From contig QLIY01000451.1 in NCBI GenBank assembly GCA_003260075.1, forward strand, positions 62,623-126,622: DNA of 64,000 nt, written 5' to 3'. This DNA is from Phallusia mammillata. Its lineage: Eukaryota > Chordata > Ascidiacea > Phlebobranchia > Ascidiidae. This document shows, piece after piece, positions 23,985 through 35,660 of the stretch (position 1 is its first letter; every line of letters starts with the position of its first letter). The notes beneath the pieces are model-generated. The model ran no database searches and was not told where the DNA came from. It was given only the letters and a program-made list of their open reading frames with translations. Made by a program: the position numbers and the translations under genes.

Positions 23985-25597
23985 TTGGTCTGTGTTGATG
24001 TCAAAGCCACATCAGTCGCTGGCTACCCCTACTGAGCAGAAAAGGGGCATGCAAGGTATCCTCGTAAGGTGGGGATATCGAACCCAATACAAATCGAAAA
24101 CCCATGCAAATCATTTCGTGTTTTACAAGAAGTTGGCAGGCCGGATAGATTATTACTACATGGTAGCCTGGGGTCAAGCTGTAGAGTTTGTAAAAGCAGT
24201 GGCACTGAATAATGCATCTCTGTGTATTACCACAGGGTAACATCGTTTTGATAAAGTGAAAAAAAAGGAATAACTGTTAGGTCAATGGTACGAAGCATTA
24301 AAGCGGGGGGTACAACATGCAGGGTGAAATTATACTCTATTTAGGCATATTTGTGAAGAATGTGTAACAAGTTACTTTGTTATATATCTAGAATGGGTTA
24401 GTTTTGTCCTACTTACAATACTGTTTTCATGCATGCATTCAACACCCAAGTTATAAATTCACTGAGTTTAATTCCTATTATTACAATTTTATTTACTTCC
24501 CACGGCCATTGTAGACAGGGGGTACGAGAAAATTTAATGAAATCTCAAAGGGTACGAGCGCAAAAAAGGTTGTGGTTCTTGACCGGTGGGAAATTTGATG
24601 TTTTCAGAGGGAAATTATGTAAGTCAGGTAAACAAACTCTGGCCCGAGGGTCGAACCCGGCTTTGAATTAATCGTTGAAAGTTACTTTCCTAACATTTTT
24701 CCGCAACAGCATGTTAGATTAGTTTCAGGAAGGCTTACAAGACACATACAAATCCAAAGTCCATTTGTTACATCACAGACAAGACTAAAAGTATCAATGA
24801 CTTTGCTATTGTGCATGAATCAAAGCCTTTCCTTTGTTGATTGTGATGCAATAAATGACTATTGCCAGCAGAGGAAACTCTTTAATATATCCCAAAAACT
24901 TTAATCTCACAGAAGCACTATTTAAATTGCACAAGATTGCAGTATACCTTTGGAGGTTGAAGATCAAATCGCTTCACGAAATTATTTCGATAAAGAATAA
25001 CTTTTTTGATAACATAAGGCACAAAACATCAGAATAAAAATAACAGAGGGGGAAATTCGAAGTTGGTGGTTGACTTTAGTGGGAAACCACACCAAAAAGG
25101 TTAAGAACCACTGGACTAAGTGTTAGTAGTTAACGACATCTGGTCTCTGATACCCTTTTGGGGATCATATGTTAAACCATGAAGTATTTAGTATTACTCT
25201 GCTGAAGCCATGGTTTGGAAGTAAGTCATAGGCTTGGTCATCACATTGTTGGCTTACACTGCCTGTTTACTTCGGAACAAAATCTTTTGTAACAATTCCC
25301 TGTGGCAAGTGTAACCTTGCAGATTTTAATTCACACATAACAGGTTTATTTTATTGATGACACAACTTTTTTTCCCACAAATAATAAATTCATCACAAAC
25401 ATTATTATAGCAAAGGCACTAATGCTGGGACTTATTATTTAAAGAACCACCATTACACTGTACTTTTCAATTTGAAATGTCCTGCATTAGTCGTAAACAA
25501 AAAATGCTTTTGGAATCTCAGACCTAAAACTGAACAGTCCTCATCGGCTAATGGCACTTGCAATACAATTCTTAAACAATGTAGGAACTTTTGGTTG
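23985..25597. other. Tail-to-tail spacer of RPLP0 and C1D
   Basis: Holds both 3' ends. A hAT right terminus GGTTAAGAACCACTG ends near 25113, preceded by decayed repeat sequence, but no left end with a matching duplication was found. The open frame near 23854-24240 overlaps the last RPLP0 exon in another frame and then runs into the spacer; it is not called. No other gene seen. Confidence 0.55.
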
Positions 25598-26348
25598 TCA
25601 CGAGTCTAATTTCCTCTTTTTCTTCTTTTTGTCATGATTAAACTTCTTTGATCTTTTATGCTTCTTTGGTGTTTTAGATTTGGTTTCTTTCAATGGATTA
25701 GGTTGTAACTCTTCACTTGAAGGGTTAATGGTTTCTTTAGTTTTAGATTCATTTTGTTCAAACATTGCACTCCGGACAAAACGTTTTGCAGCTTCCTTAG
25801 CAAGTTTGGGAGCTAAAAACAATGCAACATTAACTTAACGAAGCAGTAACTCAAAAAAGTCACCTTGTGTTTGAAAAAGATTACTGCTCGACAAACATAT
25901 TTACCATATTTCCTCTCCTCAATGTCTTTTATTTTGGTCATGTATGTTTTTATCCTTTCCAGTTCTTGCTTGACAGGGTGTAGTTTGGGATTAACTCCTT
26001 GTGTAAGAAGAAAACCTTTAAAAAAATTGAAACCCTAAATGAACCATACTTCCATTTTTATAAATCGAAAAACCAAAATTTGTACCCCAAAACATTGAAT
26101 TCACTGCATATGCAGTTACCAAATCCAACTTTGCTACATCCAAAGACGGCAACTGTAACAAAACAATATGACTAGGTAACATTATGACAACACAACCCAC
26201 GCAAAAAAATTCAAGAAGGTACCTTTCTAACAATTTCGCTTCGTTCCGTTTCCAGCAAGGGCGTCATTACTGTCATCACATTGCGCAAAGATGAATCGAA
26301 TGACTTAAATACATCATTTAGTTCCTCGGGATAGTCATCTTCACTCAT
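25598..26348 (-). CDS. C1D: C1D nuclear exosome cofactor (Sas10/C1D family)
   Basis: Four exons on the minus strand: 26223-26348, 26086-26152, 25905-26015, 25598-25812, about 172 residues. C1D (yeast Rrp47/Lrp1) binds Rrp6/EXOSC10 and supports rRNA, snoRNA and other 3' RNA processing in the nucleus. The Sas10/C1D helical domain is clear: [56 protein letters not shown], and [12 protein letters not shown]. The tail is longer than in vertebrates and very Lys-rich ([15 protein letters not shown]), as in yeast Rrp47, where a basic tail binds structured RNA. The gene is divergent from SPAST. Confidence 0.93.
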
Positions 26349-26897
26349 GTTAGGTTTTTTATTGGCAAGACGGCTTAGAGTTTACTTTTATCTAATTACA
26401 AAAGGGCAAAAAAAATAAGAATCAAGCAACGTGGGACCACAAAAGTAAAATAGTCCTCCCCTCGCTTGCTTGTGCTCTCTGCAACGGGAATTATAAAACA
26501 GACTATAGTCAACCTTTTGAAACCACTAACCAAAAATATTTACGTTTTGGAAGTTAGTTTAAACATAAACCACTAATTTACTTATATTTGAATGTAACTT
26601 AGTTAAGATTAATTTAATCAACCGCTTTGGCACATTTTGATCTTCAAGCTTATTACTCTGATTATGTCACGTGACAAGTCTTTCTGTGAACATTTCTCGA
26701 AATGAAAACAAACCGAACAGTCTCATGACAATGATTAATGACGCCAGGTTTAATTGAGCAATTCTTTCGCCATTAGGTATAGGTTGTGTTTTCAAAGTGC
26801 ACTATAACATAGATACAATAGTACATATAGCAGGCACCGTTACGTGTTTTTCCAGTATTCTGAAATACTTTGAAGTCAAGTTAACTTTGGATATGGA
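26349..26897. promoter_or_regulatory. Divergent spacer of C1D (-) and SPAST (+)
   Basis: Only 549 bp separate the two start codons, so this is a compact bidirectional promoter region. It includes a CACGTGAC-type E-box (TCACGTGACA near 26670). I see no TATA box that fits either start. A TTTTTCCAG acceptor near 26853 could take an upstream 5' UTR exon of SPAST. Confidence 0.55.
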
Positions 26898-29800
26898 ATG
26901 TTTTGGTTTTTGAGCATCATTCTCAATCCACTTCTTTCAATATTTCCAGTAGTTATTATTGCTGTATACTTTTATCTGTTCAGGTGTGTTTTAGAATCTT
27001 TTACATCTTAACTGTGACTGTGGTATGTCACAAATTACTATGTCTAAAAAACATATTCTTTACAGTTATCAAAAGCAAGAAATCAAAGTGATGGCTGCAT
27101 TATCATTACTGGAAAGAGTAAAAAAGCATCATAAGCAGGCATTTGAGTACATCTCCGAAGCTTTAAAAATTGATGAAGATGAAAATGGTAATTTTGTTTT
27201 TACTTCAAAGCTTAAAATTCACATTCTGTTCTAATGTATCTAGGACTGCATTGGTTGCAGTTTTTCAAACCTGATGCAGCAAACAATACATGCATATGAG
27301 CAAAATAAATTTTCCGAATTGTTTGTTCAAAGATTTTTAACTCTGATCTGGAGCAGAAAAGCATCTTTAAACAGTAAATACAATTTGAATGTTGTAGCCT
27401 AACTGGAAGTACTTCCTGACCACTGTGCCAACCCGTAAATACTATGTATATACCAGTCTGCAGAACATGGCAGTTCCCAACGAGATCTTGTGCGTGCAGG
27501 ACCTACATGTCGCGCGTGCACGACCCGAAAGTTTGCGTGCAAGACCAATTTCAGCAGGCACAAAGCAAGTAAAAGAGGTCAAGACAGGGTTCCCGCGGGT
27601 ATGGAAAACCTGGAAAGGTTATGGAATTTAAATTGGTATTTTAAGGCCTGGAAAAGTTTTGAAAAAAGCCAACTTTTCCAAAAGTCCTTGTAAAAGTATG
27701 GAATTTGGCGCCTGAAAATGCCAGATAGAGATAGAAATTTTAAATTACGTAATGTTTGTATATTTGTTGCAAGTATGGTAAAATGGCTACATATATCAAA
27801 GTCTTTTTTCTAGTTTTACTATGGGAATTGCTCGATTTTTTCGATTAAGGTTGTGGAAATTCGGTTTTTTTTTCTTGAAAAGTTTTGGAAAAGTCATGGA
27901 ATTTATAAACAAAAATTGCGCGGGAACCCTGTCAAGATAGCCCAATTAAATGCCTTTGGTGCAAACTTTTCACGTGCAAACCCCAAAACTTGCTGTGCAA
28001 AATTTTTTTTTCAAAAAAAAATCGCACGTACAGCTGCCACACTCTGCAGACTGGTGTATATATGTGACAACTATGGGTGGGCTGCAAAATACTGAATGGT
28101 CGATGTGGGCGACCAGTCTGCAGAGTATGGCAGCTGACTGCATGGTTTTTTTTTTAAATTACCCTTCTTTTTTACACAGGAAAATTGATAAAATATTGCA
28201 TGCTGCTATTTATTACTTGCGTTGTACCCAGTATAATAGGTCGTGCACTTGAGACATAGTGGTCCTGCATGTCCGAGCTAGATTTCATCTGGAACTGCAA
28301 TATTCTGCATACTAGGATCTGTTGTGTCAGACAATTATTTAAAATTGAACAAGCAATTATACAGACAGGGTTAGGGTAAAAGTATAACGTTTATTTAAAT
28401 GTTTTGTTGTTGTACAAACCTGTTCACAATCATAATAGCTGTAACTGTAAATATTTTTACAGAATTGTTCTATTGAAAGTCCTAAATGCTGCACTATTGA
28501 TTTGCAGACAGAAAACATCATTAAGTAGTATAGCACAGATCGAACACAGTAGTACTTGCAGGCTGGTCACAGTCCAGGGGTATTTACAGGCACCCTCGAT
28601 TTTTTGTTGAAATAAAGTTTGCTATTTTGGTTAAAAACCCAGCGAACATGTTTTTAATCTGTACAAAACATTTCTTAAACCCACTGTTTAATTTGTGATT
28701 TTGATATTTATTTGCAGGCAACAAAGATGTAGCTATGATATGGTACACAAATGGAGTGGATGAATTACAAAAAGGAATTTCTATTGAGACATTTGGAGCA
28801 TCTTTGGAAGACAAGGAAAAGATTCTTCGACTGCAAACAAAAATGAAAGCCAACCTACAGAAGTGTCAAGATAGATTAGTTTTTCTTGGTTAGTGTTAAT
28901 TCTTTCATTAACATGTTTTCGAGGCAGGGTGGTATTAATAGAGTCATGGTCGTGATAAGTCAATGCCTTTAGAAGGAGTAGGAGATAGCTGATATAGTTA
29001 AATATCTGGAAATAGCAGTTTCCCTTCATTATTGCGAAACCATAAATGGGTTCTAATCTCAAGACATACATTTTTTGTCAATTTTCAAAGAGAAATGTTT
29101 TTGTTCAAAAGAAAAATGAGTGTTTTAATTGGGGTGCACTGCAAAGTTGTTGTCAATTTTTTTTAATCTGGCTATTAATATATATATATATGTACCAAAA
29201 ACAACCTGGGGGAGGCATGGTACTATGGGGAGTCAGACTCTGCAGTCCTCTTCAAGTTGAGGGCACAAACTTTAGACATTTTACACTTAAGCTATGCTTA
29301 CAGTTATTTGTAAACATTAACTTTCAAAAACATTTTTTTGTATTTTACAATAATATTATAAATTGTGTTTTTATTTATAACAAAAATTTGCAATAATAAA
29401 AACAAGAACAAAATTAGTTGTGACACATTTTGAAAAGTGTAATGGTCCTATAAAGGTCAAATAAAAAAGTTTTTTCGTTTTTGAATTGCATATTAAAACC
29501 ACTTTAATATCGCACATTACTGTAGTTGAAATTCATTTCAATAGGTTGTAAAAAATTATTTCTGCAGTATGTGTAATAATTTGTTTCATTAAAAGCTAAC
29601 CCTGAGAGTTCAACAAAAACAAGATTGAAGTCAGCTCCTGCACGGTCACTAAGCGAGACTTCCGGTGTAGGTAAGATTATGTAGTTTTTACAACATGATT
29701 AAAAATTGTTGAATGTTATAGTTTTTGCTTATTTCTTTGTTTTTTCTTATGTGGATACCATTATCTTTATTTTCTGTTAAAGGTTCTAAAGGTGGTGGGA

Positions 29801-32800
29801 CCAAACCAGCCACAAAACCAGTGCGTCCACCATGGAATCATGGAGCAGCAGGGGCAACAACACCTCCAATATCATCCAGATCTAACCATTCAAAATATCA
29901 ACCTAAAAGGGTACTGATTTTTTATTGGTTTGTTCTGAACCTGATGTGTTTGTTGTAATTGCATGGATTTGCTACCTTGTTGCTACTTCCAATATAAACA
30001 TCTAGTTGCCAACTTTGTCATTAATATTGGTCAAGGATCTATCTTTATGTCAAGGATCTATCTTAATTTTCTTAAAAGCAGTGTTTAAATTAGAATAACA
30101 ACAGCTTGATTTTTTTCCAGTCCAACAGTCTAAAAGAGAAACATAATGGAAGCAACAACAATCCAACAGCTAGTAAAACTAGAAAAAATCTGAAATCTGT
30201 TTCTGGTGATATGGCAAACAAGATTATGGATACTGCTGTTGAACCAGGGTTGGTTTGAATTTTATTTGTTCTATTTATGAATCAGAAATAAACTCATAAA
30301 AAACAGTTTAGATGAAAATTAGATTTTGACACATGCTTTTATTAACAAATAGTGGTATTATAATACAGATAAATTTGATCCTTATATATTTTCTTGAAGG
30401 TTGCAGTTTAGGTTGGATGACAAACATGAAAGCCTAAAAACATCAAATCAGTATTTTTCAATGTAGAAATTGTATTTAGGATGCATTCCATTAAGCTTTC
30501 GGACATTGTTGGACAAGAAGCAGCTAAAGAAGCACTCCAAGACACTGTCATCAGGCCAGCAATAAGACCGGATCTGTATTCAGGTACCCTACATTTTTTC
30601 ATAACAGTAAATGTTGATACATCTTTCAATAAATTTTGTTATGTAGGTCTTCGATCTCCAGCCAAAGGTCTTCTTTTATTTGGACCACCAGGAAATGGAA
30701 AGACATTTCTTGCTAAAGCTGTCGCATCTGAAGCCAAATCTGTTTTCTTTAACATCAGCGCTGCAACTCTTACATCAAAATGGGTGGGTCACATGAAACC
30801 TTATTGTGATGAATAAATGAATGTTAAAGCACCAATTCAACAAATGATAAGTAAGTTGCAGACAGTACACACTGTTTTAGCCTATCAGTTCGGTGTTACA
30901 AAACATAGCTGTTTTCTAACAGTAACATCTGTAGCAGGTAGAAAAGCCATGTCTTGACCAATTTGTTTGATGAGACTTTATAGGTTAAACAGTGTGCACT
31001 GGCTGTAGCTTACTTATAATAAATGAATGCTTTTGCAACTTTCCCTCTTGTCATATTTATAAAATGATTTTAGGTGGGTGAAGGAGAGAAAATGGTGAAA
31101 GCTTTATTTGCTGTAGCAAGAGAAGTTCAACCCAGCATCATCTTTATAGGTATGTTTTGGTTGGGATGTTGGTGGTATTGGACACAGGCAAGGTATTTTC
31201 TTTGGCTTTGCTCTCTCCGAGGCTTCACATTTGATTTCTTAAATGTTTTTTAATTAGCAAATTGGAAAGAACAAATTGTTAGTACGCTTTTAGTCAACAA
31301 TGGGCATAAAAATGACGAATAAATGCCCAAATGTGACGTCAAAAACGGAAATATGAGGGTCAATTTATTTTTTTTCCTCTCACACGGTGCCGGCTTATTG
31401 CCACAGGATGTTTTTAAATTCTGTTTGACAATATTTCGAAAAATGATGCAGCTTCCCTGCATACCTGGACCTTTGAACTAACGTATATTATACATCAACG
31501 GATCTGATAAGATTCTCACAGTGTATGTTTTAACAGACGAACTAGACTCGTTACTTCGCACGCGGCAGGAGAACGACAACGACGCACAGCGAAGACTGCA
31601 GACGGAATTCCTCCTGCAATTTGACGGTGTTGGCACAGATCAGAACGAGCGAATTCTTGTGATGGGCGCCACCAACCGACCGCACGAACTGGACGATGCT
31701 GCCCTCAGGTGGCGCTTTTTCCTTAACTGACAAAAATACACATTGTCGAACTGGACCGAAAGACGCGGCGGGCCTGACCCGTAAACAGACATAAAAAGCC
31801 TTAATAGGGATTTGTCCGCGGGAGCTTACTGGTTTCGAACCCCGTGCGAAAAAAGAATAAAACGACCCTTTTTATTGTGTCTTAAATCGTTAAAGTAGTG
31901 TTCAACAATGATATTGTGGTCCAATCCAATATAGTTGTTAGTTTGTAACTTGTCAGACCTGCATCCTGCGTCGATAAATCCGATACTTGAAGTTTTGACC
32001 CAGTGAGCTTATACTGGCACAAAAAAATCTTTTCTTTCAAACTGATAACCACGCATCACTAACGACCATAAACAATAACATACATATTTTCTTCGGATTA
32101 TTCAGGTTAAATTTGTTTACATAGAAGTTATTCATAACGTTTTTGAGCTCATTTATTTCGAACAATTCTTAATTCTACACGAAATTGTGGAAATAATACA
32201 ACCTCCCTGTAGGGCCTGGTTTCAAACTGCGAGCAAACAGGCACATGACCATTGTGTTAACATGTTAAAACTTATCACAAACTTCGATCCTTCTTCAGAC
32301 GATTTCCCAAGCGTATCTATGTTCGGTTACCCGACGCCGAAACCCGGGCTGAGTTGCTGAACAAGTTGCTTGCCAAACACGATTCCCCTCTCAGCAAGCA
32401 CGAACTCGCCAAACTTTCGAGTATGTGCGAGAATTACTCGTTCAGCGACCTCACAGCACTTGCGAAGGACGCTGCCCTCGGTCCCATACGAGGTTGGTTT
32501 CTCTTATATCTCAATAACTTGACATACCTTTCAAAGTTATTAAAAAGGTGGAAGTTTTACAATAACAAGATAAATCCCAGAATATCATATTTAGGTGAAT
32601 TTTAATTATTGGTGTGCTTTACGCTATAACCATAAGGAAATTAATTTAATCTAAACGTATCAGCATTACGGTGCACATTTAATGATGGAGTTACAATATT
32701 GGTTGATAAGTTTTTTTCTACATTTAAAATAACATGCGGGTATTTCGAACCTTTTAGATGCTACTCGTCTGTTGTTACTTGTTCTAGCATTTTTTTAACT

Positions 32801-33371
32801 TTTCAGAACTTCCACCGGAATTGTTCGAAACAATTGACGCAAAAAAGGTGAGAATTAAAACCGCTGATCAACAAAAAGTGTTTGCGTAAGAAAGATTAAA
32901 GGAAGATTATCATTATATTTCGTGAAGTACTTTTGAGTTTCGACAAAATCTCTGGTTGCAAAAGTTATTTTGAGAGTTTACCTCTTCGCATGCTTAGAAA
33001 GGCTGAAAAACATTTCTTATCCTGATGATTTTGTATTCTGTTCTTCCTAATTACAAAACCCTAAATCAGTACATTTTCATCCTTGATTTACAGTTTGTCA
33101 AACAAATATGTTTTTTATTGGTGTATAAACAGTTCTGTCAACCGAGAAGTAAAAAGACATGCCGACACATTTAGTGACGCTTTCCACTTTAATGGTTTCA
33201 CTCAAGTCAACCACGGCATTATATCATGTTAAATCAACAAAATCTTTTCAGATGCGGAAAATTCGTTTTGATGATTTTCTGCAATCAGTTAAGCGCATCC
33301 GACCAAGCGTTTCGCATGACTTGATGCGCACGTACGAGCGTTGGAACAATGAACATGGGCAGACGACGTGA
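26898..33371 (+). CDS. SPAST: Spastin, microtubule-severing AAA ATPase
   Basis: Thirteen exons: 26898-26983, 27066-27187, 28718-28888, 29596-29670, 29783-29910, 30121-30248, 30480-30583, 30647-30783, 31074-31149, 31537-31708, 32299-32492, 32807-32847, 33252-33371. Order: hydrophobic hairpin ([19 protein letters not shown]) that would insert in ER or lipid-droplet membrane; MIT domain ([19 protein letters not shown]) for ESCRT-III binding; a basic Ser/Pro linker that binds microtubules; then the AAA cassette with Walker A GPPGNGKT, pore-loop region [13 protein letters not shown], Walker B SIIFIDELDS, MGATNRP, and the C-terminal helix [13 protein letters not shown]. The start at 26898 keeps the hairpin; the ATG six bases upstream (26892) is in another frame and stops quickly. 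Exons 10-13 are visibly richer in G+C than exons 1-9. Intron 2 holds nested transposons. Confidence 0.96.
27447..28062. mobile_element. Inverted-repeat MITE in SPAST intron 2, split by a second element
   Basis: Left end TATATACCAGTCTGCAG and right end (reverse complement) TATATACACCAGTCTGCAG. The interior shows repeats of GCGTGCA. It is interrupted at 27585-27931 by a hAT element. A related end, GACCAGTCTGCAGAGTATGG, recurs at about 28107, so a second copy may follow. The target duplication cannot be fixed because the ends sit in TATA-rich DNA; the superfamily is open. Confidence 0.65.
27585..27931. mobile_element. hAT-like MITE nested in the previous element
   Basis: Termini CAGGGTTCCCGCG and CGCGGGAACCCTG are a perfect 13-bp inverted repeat. 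Flanks share GTCAAGA, so the target duplication is 7 or 8 bp depending on where the end is set. The interior is built of TATGGAAT and GGAAAAG repeats. No reading frame of its own. Confidence 0.8.
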
Positions 33372-33857
33372 AATGTGATATGACCAACGAAAAACAACTT
33401 AAATTTATCCTATCGCATTTTCAACTGCCACTGTTTGTTCCAACTTTGTTTATTACGGTTAAACTCTTGGTATTTATGAACATAATCATGATCGACTTTC
33501 CACTGCATTGATATTAAATTCGTCCGCGCAGTTTTGTAGTTATTTTGACCTAGTATGTTAATTAATCAATCCCACGGTTATAAACCCATATAGGCTGAAA
33601 TGTTTATTCTTGTTTGTACGAAATAACTAGATATACAATGTTCAAATATTTTTTCTTCTGTGGCAGATTTATTTTTTTTGCTTGTTGTAATCGGCACGAG
33701 ATGTTGGATGTTCTTGACCGTTTTCCGAATTCCAGTAATCACAATGAGTTCAAAAACTTCTACCTTTCATAGTATAAACTGCAAATTTGCGCTTGTTTCG
33801 ATTTAACGCAACACGTACTAGCCGATTTTCGGCAAAACGCAAATTCTGCCCTTAGAC

Positions 33858-34364
33858 CAGCGGTTCATAAACTGGGGTCCGCCATGCGATTTTAGAGGGA
33901 CCGCGAAGAGCTTAAATCTTTTCTACAATCATAAGTAATATTAACTTGCAACTGTATAAACAAAAATATGGACAGATGAATGAGTATGCTGTAACAAAAA
34001 GTGGTCCTTTACTTCTTTTTTCAAGCGACAAAACAGGCATTTTTTTAGAAATTCATAAAAGAAGCAATTATTCACACAAATTTAATTATTTGTTTAGTTT
34101 TGTTAGTGACATAAAAATTGCTCTTGACATATTCCTACGGATGAGGTGGTTTTACGAAATTAAACTAAATTCGTCCCGCATGTGTTGTGGAAATACTTCC
34201 GATAGGAGAAGTAATAACTTTTAGTTGGTAACTTCACAGTTTTGTTTTGCCAAATGCCAAGGTATTTTTAGTTTTATAAATATATTTAGATTGGGCCGCG
34301 AGTACTCGAAAAAGTTGCGAAGACACCGTTATGACAAAAATTTAAAGAAGTTTGAGAACCGCTG
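33858..34364. mobile_element. hAT-type MITE (507 bp) downstream of SPAST
   Basis: Ends CAGCGGTTCATAAACTG and AAGTTTGAGAACCGCTG. The target duplication CCTTAGAC (33850-33857) and CCTTATAC (34365-34372) has one mismatch, so the insertion is somewhat older. The frames inside (MQLYKQKYGQ..., 33946-34224) look like a degenerate hAT transposase or host-derived sequence, too short to name. Confidence 0.85.
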
Positions 34365-34543
34365 CCTTATACAAATGACAGATTGTTTATTTTGGGTTAA
34401 TACTAAAACAGTCGCAATGTCGAGATTAAACACTGTCGTCGAAACGGCATCAATCGTAAAGATGAAGAAGATACAACTGGTGTTTTTGTTTTGTTCCAAG
34501 AACCCGAAATTGTTTTGACAGCTCACGCCAAAGTGGTTTTGAC

Positions 34544-35025
34544 TGGTGATGTACCGAATCGGCAAAATTTCGATTCGGCCGAAACCGAATGTTCGGCGGT
34601 TTTGCCGAATAAATTCGGCCGAATCAACCGAATCATTTATGACGTCACGCAAAGTCGTAACCTACACGTTTGACATGAAAACAGAAGTTTATCTACCAGG
34701 CAATTAGTGCAGAATGGTTGTGTTTCGTCCTTATTTTCGTTCTGTGGGGTTTAACATCGCCGCAAGCATGATTGCCAACCCGACAATGAATACTGATTTT
34801 TTTGTCTGCAGTGGGAAAAGTGTCAGTATGTTAAAAAATATAATGATAGACGTGACTTCCGTTGGTACTAAGCAGAAATGACACGTTTAACGCTTTAAAT
34901 GGGTGTTCGTAAAAGATTCGGTTTCGGCCGGATCGCAACAAATTATTCGGCCGAAACCGAATCTCTGCAAAAGTGGCCGATTCGGCCGAATAAATTCGGC
35001 AAACCGAATATTCGGTACATCTCTA
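34544..35025. mobile_element. hAT-type MITE (482 bp), TTCGGCCGAA-rich family
   Basis: Ends TGGTGATGTACCGAAT and ATTCGGTACATCTCTA. Exact 8-bp target duplication GTTTTGAC at 34536-34543 and 35026-35033. Both ends are packed with TTCGGCCGAA-type repeats. An inverted, truncated relative lies at about 46770-47046. Confidence 0.9.
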
Positions 35026-35593
35026 GTTTTGACGCATTGGTGATCGCAATCAAGCGAATTCGCCTGATGGGCCGTCGAACCTACTTCGTTTCAGGAAATT
35101 TTGTCATTAGAGTCAATATTTTATGTACCTTTTTATACCTGGAAAAACTGTTTGCGGTTTGTTAAGACCAGTCTCAAAGTAGGCACCCACGAGGTTGTGA
35201 TAATTTTGGGCTATTTTTTCTCCAAGGCTGAAAAGGTTCAGTTTAACGTGGTCTGATGACTTTATTTTGGGCACACAGTCAACAAGTTTTACGCTCTTGC
35301 TGCCGAAAATAAACGTCTTCAATTCACTAACCTCATCATTTCAAAACAGTTGTAATGTTAGATGTTGTGATGACAAGATGTTGCCAGTTATTACGGTTGG
35401 AGCATGGGGGTTCCAACCAAGAAGAATGTTTTGCATCATGAGTCAGCCAAGGTTTGGTAAACAATTGTAAAATTAGAATTTGCATCATGAATCAGCTAAA
35501 ATCTGCACTTGCCCAGGCTTAGTTAACATTTAACACTTGTAAAAATAGAAAATACCTTTGTGCCCAAAACCCTCCATTTTTGTAATACTTCTT

Positions 35594-35660
35594 AACTGTT
35601 TATGACTTCACGATTAACATTGCTGCTTTCACAAAATAAATCGTGACGTCATAAACAGTT
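35594..35660. repeat. 22-bp near-perfect inverted repeat, 23-base loop
   Basis: Left arm 35594-35615 and right arm 35639-35660 pair at 21 of 22 positions. The right arm contains TGACGTCA overlapping TGACGTCATAAACAG, a string also present in the element at 43961-44486. It may be a tiny folded element or a hairpin relic of that family. Confidence 0.85.

Noticed and set aside
23854-24240. 128-codon plus-strand frame at the end of RPLP0
   Set aside because: It overlaps the last RPLP0 exon in another frame; the exon itself continues the conserved P0 tail.
31800-31850. tRNA-like B box (GGTTTCGAACCCCG) in a SPAST intron
   Set aside because: No acceptor stem, D arm or anticodon arm could be folded around it.
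33946-34518. Open frames downstream of SPAST
   Set aside because: They fall within hAT elements or their edges and show no conserved transposase block.
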